A stretch of 64,000 nucleotides of DNA from Buxus sempervirens. Its lineage: Eukaryota; Streptophyta; Magnoliopsida; Buxales; Buxaceae. The notes below the pieces were generated by a model that saw only the letters and a program-made list of their open reading frames with translations, did not search any database and was not told the origin of the DNA. The stretch spans positions 7,238,150 to 7,302,149 of the forward strand of contig OX387188.1 of the NCBI GenBank assembly GCA_947561395.2, given 5' to 3'. Every line of letters begins with the position of its first letter. Within the stretch, counting starts at the first letter, position 1. Both the position numbers and the translations under genes were made by a program. This document shows, one piece after another, positions 55,266-64,000 of the stretch.

Positions 55266-58200
55266 ATGAATCCCATTGAAGATGAAGTTGATGCTCCTCA
55301 TCCAGATGTCGTTCTACTCCAAGAACAAGTGGCAGGACTAGCCCGAATGCTAGAGAACATACTGTCAGTACAGGCCCAACAAGTGCAGGCCCAACAAATG
55401 CAGGCCCAGAACCAGGCATCCGCATCCAACCCTGCACCTCCACCCCAAGTCAACGTTCCACCTCCAGTGCAACCAACTCCTGAACCCGTCTATGAGCCCA
55501 CCCCTGAACCTATACTGACCAGGGATGAGACAGCTGAATCAAACAAGGCTAAGGAAAAGGAAAGGATAAGGGAAGAGGTTGAAAGAAAGTTCATGCATAA
55601 GCTAGAAATGATCCAAGATGAACTTAGGGAAGTCAAAGGGGTAAACAACTTTGGAGGCACCAATTTTGAAGACCTGTGCCTATACCCCAATGTTAACCTG
55701 CCGGCTAAGTTTAAGTGCCCAGACTTGGACAAGTATGATGGCACTGGTTGCCCCATGAGCCACCTAAAGTTGTATTGCGGTGCCCTATGCCAGTTCGGGC
55801 AGGATGAGGGTATCTTGATCCAACTTTTCCAAAGGAGCCTGACTGGAACCGCATTAAGATGGTTCGCCACTCTAGACCATGGAAAGATCAAAAGATGGAA
55901 GGACCTAGCTAATGCATTCCTAACTCAATACCGGTTCAATTCAAAGATCATGCCAGATAGGTACGACGTCATGAGAATGAGCAAAGGAAGGGAAGAGACT
56001 ATAAGGCAATATGCCAAGAGATGGAGGGAGACAGCCTCTCAGGTCAGGCCACCCATGCTAGAACAGGAAATGATTTCTACCTTCATAAGCACTTTGGGTC
56101 AACCATTCTACAGTCACTTGGTGGGTCAGACCACCACTAATTTTGCAGCTTTGGTTCAGGTGGCTGACCGAATTGAGGATGGAATAAGGTCAGGTAAGAT
56201 AATTGACCACTCTGCCATGGTTAGCCAGCAGGACCCCAACCTAAAGAAAGGAAGCGGGACAAAAAAGAATGGGAACAAGAAGGAGGGTGAGGTAAACATG
56301 GTACAGCCACCATCTGGCCCTAACAAGCCCATACAAATCAACGTACCCGCTCATTTTCCTACTCCATCTCCACCTACCCAGGCCCCCATGAGGGTTAATG
56401 TTCCAGCAGCACCTTCAGATCAAAAAAGGGTTTTTACCAAAGAGGAAAAGGATGCCTATTTTGCAGCAAGGAGAAATAGGGTTTTCACCCCTATTCCAAT
56501 GACTCCCTCTCAATTGCTGCCCACTTTATTGCAAGGAGGGTATATCACCTTAAGAGAACCTAATCCGAATGCATCTAAGGGGAGAAATTTTGACCCCTCC
56601 ACCACTTGTGATTACCATATGGGTGCACCTGGGCACCCTACAGACAAGTGCTGGCCTTTGAAACATGCTATTCAGGATTTACTGGACCAGAATACCCTGT
56701 CTTTCAATACAGGGGCTCCCAATCCTCCAAGAACCGATATTGGACAAAACCCACTGCCCCAGCATCACGGGGCAGGCCCATCTAATGTCATAGGAGTCAT
56801 CTCTTCTGACAAAATAACCTTTGACCCATCTCAATTAATTGCTCCCATAGGGACAACGGTCAAAGTATATTTTGACAGGAGAAGTGAAGGCAAAGAAATA
56901 AATATGATTTCAAAGGGGAATGATAGTGCTGCAAAGAACATTAGCTCATCTTTGGACCGGGTCTCATCCCTCATGGCCCAGATGAACATTGCCAACCCAC
57001 CTTTGGTCATTAATTATAATCCATCCACTTTTACTCCGCCCATTCAGTCTAAGCCCCCATTGGTCATAAATTGTGACCCCCTTAGTGCATCAGTCACTTC
57101 TGCAAACCCCCAACCAAAACAACTTCCTCCATTGGTTGTTAATGTTCCTATTACTCAGACTTCCATCGCCAAGTCCAAACTTCCCCCATTGGTGGTAAAC
57201 GTCCCTAAGCCTTCCTACATTGAATCGGCTGTACCATGGAACTACAGTGAAGCATTTACCACTACATGCCCTGCAGTCGAAAGCAAGGAAGAAGTAAACC
57301 TTATGATGAGGTCAGGAAAGTGTGTAGGGGTGGAAGAAAAACAGAAAGAAACAGAGAAGGATAAAGAAGAAGAAAAAAATAAAGGTAAGGCCAAAGTAGG
57401 GGAAGAGACCCCTCAGGTAACTAACAGTGAGGCTGCTGACCTCATGAAGGTAATAAAAAAGAGTGAGTTCAATGTCATCGAGCAGTTGAACAAAGTCCCT
57501 GCCCAGATCTCAATTCTGGGACTATTGTTAAATTCTGAAAAACATAGGGACTCCTTGTTAAGGATACTCCAGGGGGCCCATGTGCCTAAAAACATTGAAC
57601 CAGACCAACTAGGCCGGATGGTTGGTCAAATTTTATCCCATAACGTCATAACCTTTTCTGAGACTGAAATCAGTCCAGCAGGGTACCATCATGTTGACCC
57701 ATTGCATATTGCTGTGCTCAGTAAGGGTTGCATGATAGCCCGGGTCTTGATTGATAATGGGTCAGCCCTCAATGTCTGCCCTTTAGTAACCTTTGTTAAG
57801 CTCAATCTGGAGCGAAACAAAATAAAGCAAAATGGAAGAATCATAAGAGCATTTGACAGCTCTAAAACGCACTCCCTAGGGGAGGTTGAACTGCCGGTCA
57901 CAATTGGACCGTATATTTTCAATATCACATTTGAAGTGATGGATATACCTGCGGCTTTCAACCTACTCCTAGGAAGGCCGTGGATTCATACGGCTAGGAC
58001 CATACCATCTACCCTCCACCAGAGAGTCAAATACATTAGAGGGCAAAAGGTGATTACCGTCTTGGCGGAAAATTTGGTTCCCCCCATGTGGTCCCCTGAT
58101 GTACCCTGTATTAGCATGGAAATGACTGCAGATAAGTTGACATATCACTCTTTTCAATTTGAAGCTGTGAATTATATACCTGGGGGGTATCAGGAAAAAG

Positions 58201-58901
58201 AAGGAAAGTTGACTTGTGCTGAGAGAATGGTCAAAAATGTGCTAGAAAAGTACAACTTTCACCCTGGAAAAGGTCTGGGGGTTAACCTACAAGGAAGGAT
58301 AGAACCAGTACAGGTTAAGAAGATGGTTCACAGAGTAGGATTGGGGTCCAAGCCAAGGAAATGGAAAAGTCAGGGGCAGATAGAAGCTATGAAATTCCCG
58401 CACATCAGGGAAACTTTTCCTAAGCTGTCTCACATGATTCAGCTGTCTCCTCCTGAGGATCAGTCCAAACCTCCATACTACAATATCAACCCATTCCAGA
58501 AACCCAAACCCTCCACCATACAACCATATGTTCCACCTCCACCTCCTCAGGCATCTGGTGGGCCTGGGCTACAGGCAGAACAGGAGCAGGACTTTTCTGA
58601 GGACGTAGGGGCATTCTTCGCCATGACAGAAGGCAAGCAAGAAAAAGTAGCAGAGGAGCTACCTTTTATTGATTGGGCTGCAGTAGAAGTTCCATCTGGA
58701 ACTAGCCCTACAGAAGAAGCAGGCGATGCAACTCACCCAGTACTGGTGATCTCAGATGCAGATCCTGAACTTGAGGAGCAGGCTTGTATCCCTGCCCCAG
58801 ATTCTTTCATTCTGAATAATTGGGAGGAAACTCCCCTTACTTTTGAAGCCGCGTTTGTTTGGCAAACAGACATGGCTTTCAAAAAAAAAAAACTCCATTA
58901 G
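55266..58901 (+). CDS. Element D gag-protease polyprotein
   Basis: Single frame of 1,211 codons from MNPIEDEVD. Domains by residue: coiled coil about 95-128; gag core about 140-310 (SHLKLYCGALCQFG, WKDLANAFLTQYRF, IRQYAKRWRE); variant zinc knuckle C-X2-H-X5-H-X4-C at 448-462; a repeated PPLVINYNP/PPLVVNVP linker at 575-655; retropepsin with DNG catalytic triplet near 830 (LIDNGSALNV, then FNLLLGRPWIH); G-patch-like segment about 996-1033 (GKGLGVNLQGR ... GLGSKPRKW). The start matches the conserved MNPIE/MNPEN start of A and B. Gag assembles particles and the protease matures them. This is the only uninterrupted large frame in the elements' gag-pro genes. Confidence 0.9.
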   Translation: MNPIEDEVDAPHPDVVLLQEQVAGLARMLENILSVQAQQVQAQQMQAQNQASASNPAPPPQVNVPPPVQPTPEPVYEPTPEPILTRDETAESNKAKEKERIREEVERKFMHKLEMIQDELREVKGVNNFGGTNFEDLCLYPNVNLPAKFKCPDLDKYDGTGCPMSHLKLYCGALCQFGQDEGILIQLFQRSLTGTALRWFATLDHGKIKRWKDLANAFLTQYRFNSKIMPDRYDVMRMSKGREETIRQYAKRWRETASQVRPPMLEQEMISTFISTLGQPFYSHLVGQTTTNFAALVQVADRIEDGIRSGKIIDHSAMVSQQDPNLKKGSGTKKNGNKKEGEVNMVQPPSGPNKPIQINVPAHFPTPSPPTQAPMRVNVPAAPSDQKRVFTKEEKDAYFAARRNRVFTPIPMTPSQLLPTLLQGGYITLREPNPNASKGRNFDPSTTCDYHMGAPGHPTDKCWPLKHAIQDLLDQNTLSFNTGAPNPPRTDIGQNPLPQHHGAGPSNVIGVISSDKITFDPSQLIAPIGTTVKVYFDRRSEGKEINMISKGNDSAAKNISSSLDRVSSLMAQMNIANPPLVINYNPSTFTPPIQSKPPLVINCDPLSASVTSANPQPKQLPPLVVNVPITQTSIAKSKLPPLVVNVPKPSYIESAVPWNYSEAFTTTCPAVESKEEVNLMMRSGKCVGVEEKQKETEKDKEEEKNKGKAKVGEETPQVTNSEAADLMKVIKKSEFNVIEQLNKVPAQISILGLLLNSEKHRDSLLRILQGAHVPKNIEPDQLGRMVGQILSHNVITFSETEISPAGYHHVDPLHIAVLSKGCMIARVLIDNGSALNVCPLVTFVKLNLERNKIKQNGRIIRAFDSSKTHSLGEVELPVTIGPYIFNITFEVMDIPAAFNLLLGRPWIHTARTIPSTLHQRVKYIRGQKVITVLAENLVPPMWSPDVPCISMEMTADKLTYHSFQFEAVNYIPGGYQEKEGKLTCAERMVKNVLEKYNFHPGKGLGVNLQGRIEPVQVKKMVHRVGLGSKPRKWKSQGQIEAMKFPHIRETFPKLSHMIQLSPPEDQSKPPYYNINPFQKPKPSTIQPYVPPPPPQASGGPGLQAEQEQDFSEDVGAFFAMTEGKQEKVAEELPFIDWAAVEVPSGTSPTEEAGDATHPVLVISDADPELEEQACIPAPDSFILNNWEETPLTFEAAFVWQTDMAFKKKKLH

Positions 58902-61900
58902 TGGAATGCCCTTTTCCTGAAGGCTTTAATGAGCCTTCGTCTTCAGGGAAAGATTTTGTAGAAGGCTCTCAAATAACACAAAAAGATTTTTCAGTTTTTT
59001 CTAGAAAAGATAAAGTTTTCAAAAAGGTCCAAACCATTTATGAACCATATAAGCAAACGGAATTGGATCAGGATGAGTATGACTTCGACCTTGAGCTCGA
59101 CTTTGACCTAATGGGGGTTGAAGAAGAGACCGAGGACGAAGAAAACGACGTTCCAAAAGAAATCACATATCAATTAGAGCGTCATGAAAAGGGGGTCCAA
59201 CCCAATATCGAAGAGACCATATCAATCAACCTAGGGACCGAAGATGACCCAAAAATAGTGAAGATTGGGGTATGTCTATCTGAGGTACAGCGGGATGAAA
59301 TGATACGATTTTTGGCTGATTATGAAGATGTGTTTGCATGGTCGTATCGGGATATGCCAGGGTTAGACACAGATATGGTGGTGCACAGGCTACCCATTCT
59401 ACCAGACTCTAAGCCAGTTAAGCAGAAACTGAGAAGGTTAAAACCTGAATGGACATTGAAGGTTAAAGATGAAGTGGTTAAGCAATTCCAAGCCGGATTC
59501 TTAGCAGTTTCCACATATCCCGAATGGCTTGCAAATATAGTGCCAGTACCAAAGAAGGATGGAAAGGTCAGAATGTGCGTAGATTATAGAGATTTAAATA
59601 AGGCAAGTCCAAAGGATGATTTTCCACTTCCACACATAGACATCTTGGTGGATAACACCGCTGTACATAGCCTGTTCTCATTCATGGACGGGTTTTCTGG
59701 GTACAATCAGATTAAGATGGCTAAGGAAGACCAAGAGAAGACAGCCTTTATCACCCCTTGGGGTACCTTCCACTACACTGTCATGCCATTTGGACTTAAG
59801 AACGCTGGGGCAACCTACCAGAGGGCCATGACAGCCTTATTCCATGATATGATCCATAAGGAGATGGAGGTTTATGTGGATGATATGATAGCCAAATCAT
59901 GTGAGGAAGAAGACCACTTGATCAACTTGAAGAAGGTATTTGACCGGCTTAGGAAATACAGTCTAAGGCTTAACCCTGCTAAGTGTGTCTTTGGGGCTAC
60001 ATCAGGAAAATTGTTGGGCTTTATAGTAAGCAGAAGGGGAATTGAGATTGACCCAGCTAAAGCTAAAGCCATCATTGAAATGCCATCACCTAGAACTGAG
60101 AGGGAAGTTCGGGGTTTTCTTGGGAGGATTCAGTACATAAGCCGGTTCATAGCACAGCTCACCGCTATCTGTGAACCAATTTTCAAACTTCTAAGAAAGA
60201 ATAACCCGACAGTCTGGAATGATGAGTGCCAAGAAGCCTTTGACACAATAAAGGAATACTTATTAAACCCACCTGTGCTAGTACCACCAACTCCAGGAAG
60301 GCCACTAATCCTATACTTGTCTGTTTTGGAGACATCAATGGGGTGTGTCTTAGGACAGCATGACGATACAGGCAGAAAGGAGAGGGCGATTTACTACCTG
60401 AGTAAGAAATTTACAGAATATGAAGCAAAGTACTCTCCATTAGAAAAGACTTGTTGTGCTTTAGTATGGGCAACCCAGAGACTAAGGCACTATTTCCTTA
60501 GTCATTCCACCTTATTGATATCCCGCATGGACCCTTTGAAGTATCTATTTGAGAAACCAGCTTTAACTGGCAGAACAGCAAAGTGGCAGTTGTTACTCTC
60601 TGAATTTGACCTCACCTATATCACACAGAAGGCCATTAAGGGTCAAGCTATTGCAGATCACTTAGCCGCACACCCTTTACCAGAATACCAACCCTTAAAA
60701 ACCAACTTCCCTGATGAGGCAATCCTGTTTGCTGAAGAGGAAGAAGGTGAAAGCTCATGGCAAATGTTTTTTGATGGGGCCGCCAATATGAATGGAAATG
60801 GAATAGGGGCTGTATTGATCAAGCCAGATGGGGCACATATCCCGATCGCAGTGAAGTTAAGGTTCCAATGCACGAACAATATAGCAGAGTATGAAGCATG
60901 CATAATTGGGTTACAAGCAGCCTTAGACCATGAGGTAGAGGAACTTGACGTATATGGGGATTCGAGTCTTATCATCTTCCAAACAACTGGTGAATGGAAA
61001 ACCAAGGATCACAAATTGATCCCCTATCACCAGTATTTGGAAGAAATAAGCAATAAATTTACTCGAATTTCCTTCAATTATATGCCAAGGGCCAAAAATC
61101 AGTTTGCGGATGCTCTAGCAACATTGGCTTCAATGGTCAATATGCCAGAAGGTTTTGATATTAGACCATTAGAAATTGAAATCAGGGATGAACCAGCTTA
61201 CTGCCTTGTTTTATAAGAAACCCCAGAAGAAGAAGTACCATGGTTTCAAGACATTAAGAATTTCCTAAATGATCGAAGCTTACCAGAAAATGTCACCTCT
61301 ACAAAGAAAAGAACAATACAAAGGCTGGCAGGACAGTTCTTGCTAAGTGGTGGTCAGTTGTACAAAAGATCACACAATGATATACTACTCAGATGTGTTG
61401 CAAAGACTGAGTCAGAAAGGATAGTTGAAACGGTACATGGAGGAGTGTGTGGACCCCATATGAATGGGCATATGCTTGCCAAGAAGATTCTGCGATTGGG
61501 ATATTACTGGTCAACTATGGAGCATGATTGCTATATGCACGTTAAAAGATGTCATTTATGCCAAGTGTACGCAGATAACAAGAATGCACCCCCAAGTGAA
61601 TTACACAGTATGACATCTCCGTGGCCCTTTTCAATGTGGGGTATAGATGTCATTGGAATGATCTCTCCAAAGGCATCAAATGGACACAGGTTTGTACTTG
61701 TAGCAATCGATTATTTTACCAAGTGGGTAGAAGCGGCTTCTTATGCAAACATTACGAGTAGCCATGTTCTTAAGTTTTTGAAGCACAACATCATTTGCCG
61801 CTATGGTTTGCCAAGTGCCATAGTAACAGACAATGCTTCAAACCTTAAGAACAAAGACATGAGGAAGATGTGTGAACAATTTCAGATTACCCACCACAAG

Positions 61901-62488
61901 TCAGCGCCTTACAGACCAAAGATGAATGGGGTAGTGGAAGCAGCGAATAAGAATATAAAGAAGATTATTCAAAAGATGGTGGTGAGTTTTAAAGATTGGC
62001 ATGAAATGCTGCCACTTGCTCTACATGCTTACAGAACCTCAATCCGGACTTCTACAGGGGCAACCCCATACTCCTTAGTCTATGGAATAGAAGCAGTTTT
62101 ACCAGTGGAAGTGGAAATACCTTCACTAAAAGTGCTAATGGAAGCAGAATTAGAAGAAGCTGAATGGATACAGTCTAGACATGATCAACTCAATTTAATT
62201 GAAGAAAAGCGTTTGAAGGCACTTAGTCATGGCCAATTATATCGGAAGAGGATGGCTAGGGCTTACAATAAAAAGGTGAAGCCCAGAACTTTCCAAGAAG
62301 GAAATTTGGTATTAAAAAAGATTTTACCCTTTTTGGAAGATCCTCATGGAAAGTTCAAACCAAATTGGGAAGGACCTTATGTGGTCAAGAAAGTCCTATC
62401 AGGGGGTGCTCTCATCTTAACAGAAATGGATGGGAAGGATTTTCCTGAGCCAATCAACTCTGATGCAGTAAAGAGATATTTTCCATGA
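58859..62488 (+). pseudogene. Element D pol: RT, RNase H, aRNH, integrase
   Basis: RT about 59,405-60,060 with YVDDM at 59,873; RNase H about 60,270-60,680; archaeal-type RNase H 60,757-61,140 (SWQMFFDGAAN ... FADALATLA); integrase zinc finger about 61,436-61,565; DD35E core with D at 61,646, D at 61,829 and E at 61,937, exactly 35 residues apart; the C-terminus ends DAVKRYFP. Its frame overlaps the end of gag-pro by about 40 bases around an A-rich tract also present in A. Near-complete, with about one break. Confidence 0.9.
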
Positions 62489-62962
62489 ATGAATATTACT
62501 AGGAAATGATCTGAGGCCATTGTTATTTATATCCCAAAATTTGAATCCTTAGTCAAACCAATTTGAGCCTGTTCGTCTTTTTTGTTAAACCCAAACTGGA
62601 CTTACAGCCTTATACTGGGGCAAAGCCAATAAGGGCAAGGCCAATAGGGGCAAAAAGAAAATTTTGAAAAAAAGAAAAGAAAAAATAGGGGCAAATAAAT
62701 GCCAAATACAAAAGAAGGGGAATGGGATTGAATTCACCATGACTGTAAGTCCAATTGACCCATTTTCACACTTAGAAAATTTTGAGCCTTTAATACCTTT
62801 TCTTTCATAAACTGAACCTAGCCTTTGTTTCGTCCTATTATTAAGACCTCGGTGATTTTAGTATATTCATTCAACTTTCAGAGTAAGATTGGTGATGACG
62901 GAATGCAGAGGCCAACCCTAGTGAAAACCGTAATTGGCACTAGGGGCAAGAAGGGCAAAAAG

Positions 62963-62993
<31 letters not shown>

Positions 62994-63472
62994 AAAAAAG
63001 AAAAAAAAAAAAAAGAAAAGAATCAAGGGTTGAGTTGATCATGTGGTCTAAGTTTCAAATCAGCATGAGCACTGGAAACTGAGCAGATTAGCAAGGCCAA
63101 TCATGAAGGAAAAATCATTAAGGGATGATTCTAATGGTCACGGGGTAGACAAATTTGGTCTCTTCCTATTGCTTGGACTACCCTTTTCATTATTCAACCT
63201 GATTTTAATTCCTTTAATTATATGTGATTAAGTGTTTTGGATCAGCTTTCAAAAAAAAAAAAATAAAAAATAAACTATACTTTGGCCAGTGATGAGAAAT
63301 CAAATACTTTTTCATAAAACTTCTGTTTTTATAAGCATCTGAGAATTCTGAGGCCAATAATATAAAACCTATTTTTGAATCAAATCTAATATCTTTCCAC
63401 TAATGGAGTTTGCTTTTGTAAAAAAGTATGGAAAAAAGAAAAAAAAGAAAGAAAAAAAAATGATGAAAGAAT
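62489..63472 (+). other. Post-integrase non-coding region of D
   Basis: No gene. Modules shared with A: TACTGGGGCAAAGCCAATAAG (about 62,609), TTTTGAGCCT plus TTTCATAAAC (about 62,780-62,812), the AACCGTAA...GGCACTAGGGGCAA block (about 62,925), and a block of about 200 bases (63,275-63,430) that in both elements sits just beyond the antisense gene stop. There is a purine run of about 60 bases near 62,950-63,020. Confidence 0.65.
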
Positions 63473-64000
63473 CTAATCCCTACTCCCTAACTGCTCCTCA
63501 AGCTCCCTAATCCTAGCTGCCTGAGTTGCAATGATTCCAGAAGCACCCTCTGCATCAGGATCACTCAAAAAGGAGATGACCTCATCTGAAAAAGAAAGCT
63601 TGATCTTCAACGCCCTAAGGTCAGCCAAGGAATTCTGATACTTCTTCCGCATCACACGGACTTCAAAGCGACGAGCCTGACTTTGTTCTTCAAGTTTCTT
63701 CTCCATGGCAATGCGGCCAGACTTCTGCTCTTCAAGCTTTCTCTCCAGAACAAGGACCTTCATCCTAAGTTCTTGAGCCTCCCGTACCCATATTTGTTGA
63801 AGCCGCTTATGGGTTGCCCTTTCTGACTCCAGAATGTCCTCATAAGTAGGAGGAAGAACCGCAGGAGGATCCTCTGGTACTGGGGCATGACTCTGCACCT
63901 GTTCCTTGATCCAGAAGTGATAGTCCTTCACATGGGACTCTGAAAAGACAGAACCCCGCAGAAAACAAACATAGGACCACTCTTTCATTAATTGAGCATT
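63473..64000 (-). CDS. Antisense extra gene of D, C-terminal part
   Basis: Minus-strand frame open from the window edge to the stop at 63,473. It matches the C-terminus of antisense gene 1 in A: WSYVCFLRGSVFSESHVKDY, PPTYEDILESERATHKRLQ, a long charged coiled coil with an extra about 19-residue insertion relative to A, and the tail ISFLSDPDAEGAS ... ARIRELEEQLGSRD. Preservation of an open frame in two diverged elements suggests selection. The N-terminal DUF7745-like part should lie beyond 64,000. Function unknown. Confidence 0.75.
   Translation of the reverse strand, partial: NAQLMKEWSYVCFLRGSVFSESHVKDYHFWIKEQVQSHAPVPEDPPAVLPPTYEDILESERATHKRLQQIWVREAQELRMKVLVLERKLEEQKSGRIAMEKKLEEQSQARRFEVRVMRKKYQNSLADLRALKIKLSFSDEVISFLSDPDAEGASGIIATQAARIRELEEQLGSRD

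Larger units (their letters stand above)
50904..64000 (+). mobile_element. Element D: Tat/Ogre-type element, 3' end off window
   Basis: Parts seen: 5' LTR, PBS, leader, hairpin array, gag-pro in one open frame, pol, 3' non-coding region and the end of an antisense gene. Close relative of A in proteins (over 90% by eye) but with a shorter LTR (1,819 bp) and changed dyad and hairpin sequences. About one break seen (in pol). Age cannot be judged without the 3' LTR. The five bases before it are CCCAT. Confidence 0.9.

Overview
This window is plant nuclear DNA, from an angiosperm as far as the sequence shows. Spliced gene fragments, a plant-type LINE tail, an Ac-like hAT transposon and several very large Ty3/gypsy LTR retrotransposons of the Tat/Ogre type (pol carries a second, archaeal-type RNase H) all point that way. 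No intact host gene was found. I recognise host material only as fossils: a non-specific phospholipase C first-exon pseudogene (1.05-1.55 kb, minus strand) and a lone FT/TFL1-family (PEBP) exon (4.4 kb, minus strand).

Layout, left to right. 1-890: tail of a LINE (zf-RVT plus RNase H). 1.05-1.55 kb: NPC pseudogene. 1.78-1.87 kb: short 42-bp tandem repeat. 2,211-29,657: a hAT transposon fragment running leftward, cut in two by element A. Element A (5,159-28,511, about 23.4 kb, TSD CTTCC) is a Tat-type element with 2.4-kb LTRs about 99% alike, gag-pro, pol, and two intron-bearing antisense genes (a DUF7745-like one and a plant-mobile-domain one). Element B (from about 29,658 to 50,503) is an older relative with gag only. 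It is split by element C (35,701-46,872, TSD GGGCC), a gag-only, apparently non-autonomous element with 2.1-kb LTRs. At 50,504-50,903 lies an antisense LTR fragment (E) related to C. Element D starts at 50,904 and runs off the right edge: LTR, long leader, an uninterrupted gag-pro frame, pol, and the end of an antisense gene matching the one in A.

Three features recur and are not explained by the usual parts list. (1) A, B and D carry clusters of a 21-bp dyad, NNCCG-N11-CGGNN, with invariant 11-bp spacing: 23 copies in A, 9 in B, 9 in D. They sit upstream of the LTR promoter, in the leader, and in A also just upstream of both antisense genes. In D the outer bases have changed from AA/TT to mainly G(A/C)/(G/T)C at both of its visible clusters, yet the spacing is kept. 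(2) All four elements carry a tandem array of short hairpins in the leader just before gag. The stems covary while the loops are conserved, and C does this with an unrelated sequence. (3) All four LTRs have a strong splice donor about 85-385 nt after the TATA box, and all four elements have an acceptor just before gag. A spliced gag mRNA would therefore lose the primer-binding site, the leader and the hairpin array, which would remain only in unspliced genomic RNA.

Working model (inference): the hairpin arrays mark full-length RNA, and the dyads are binding sites for a regulator, possibly encoded by an antisense gene of the element itself, by analogy with the VANC anti-silencing factors of VANDAL DNA transposons.
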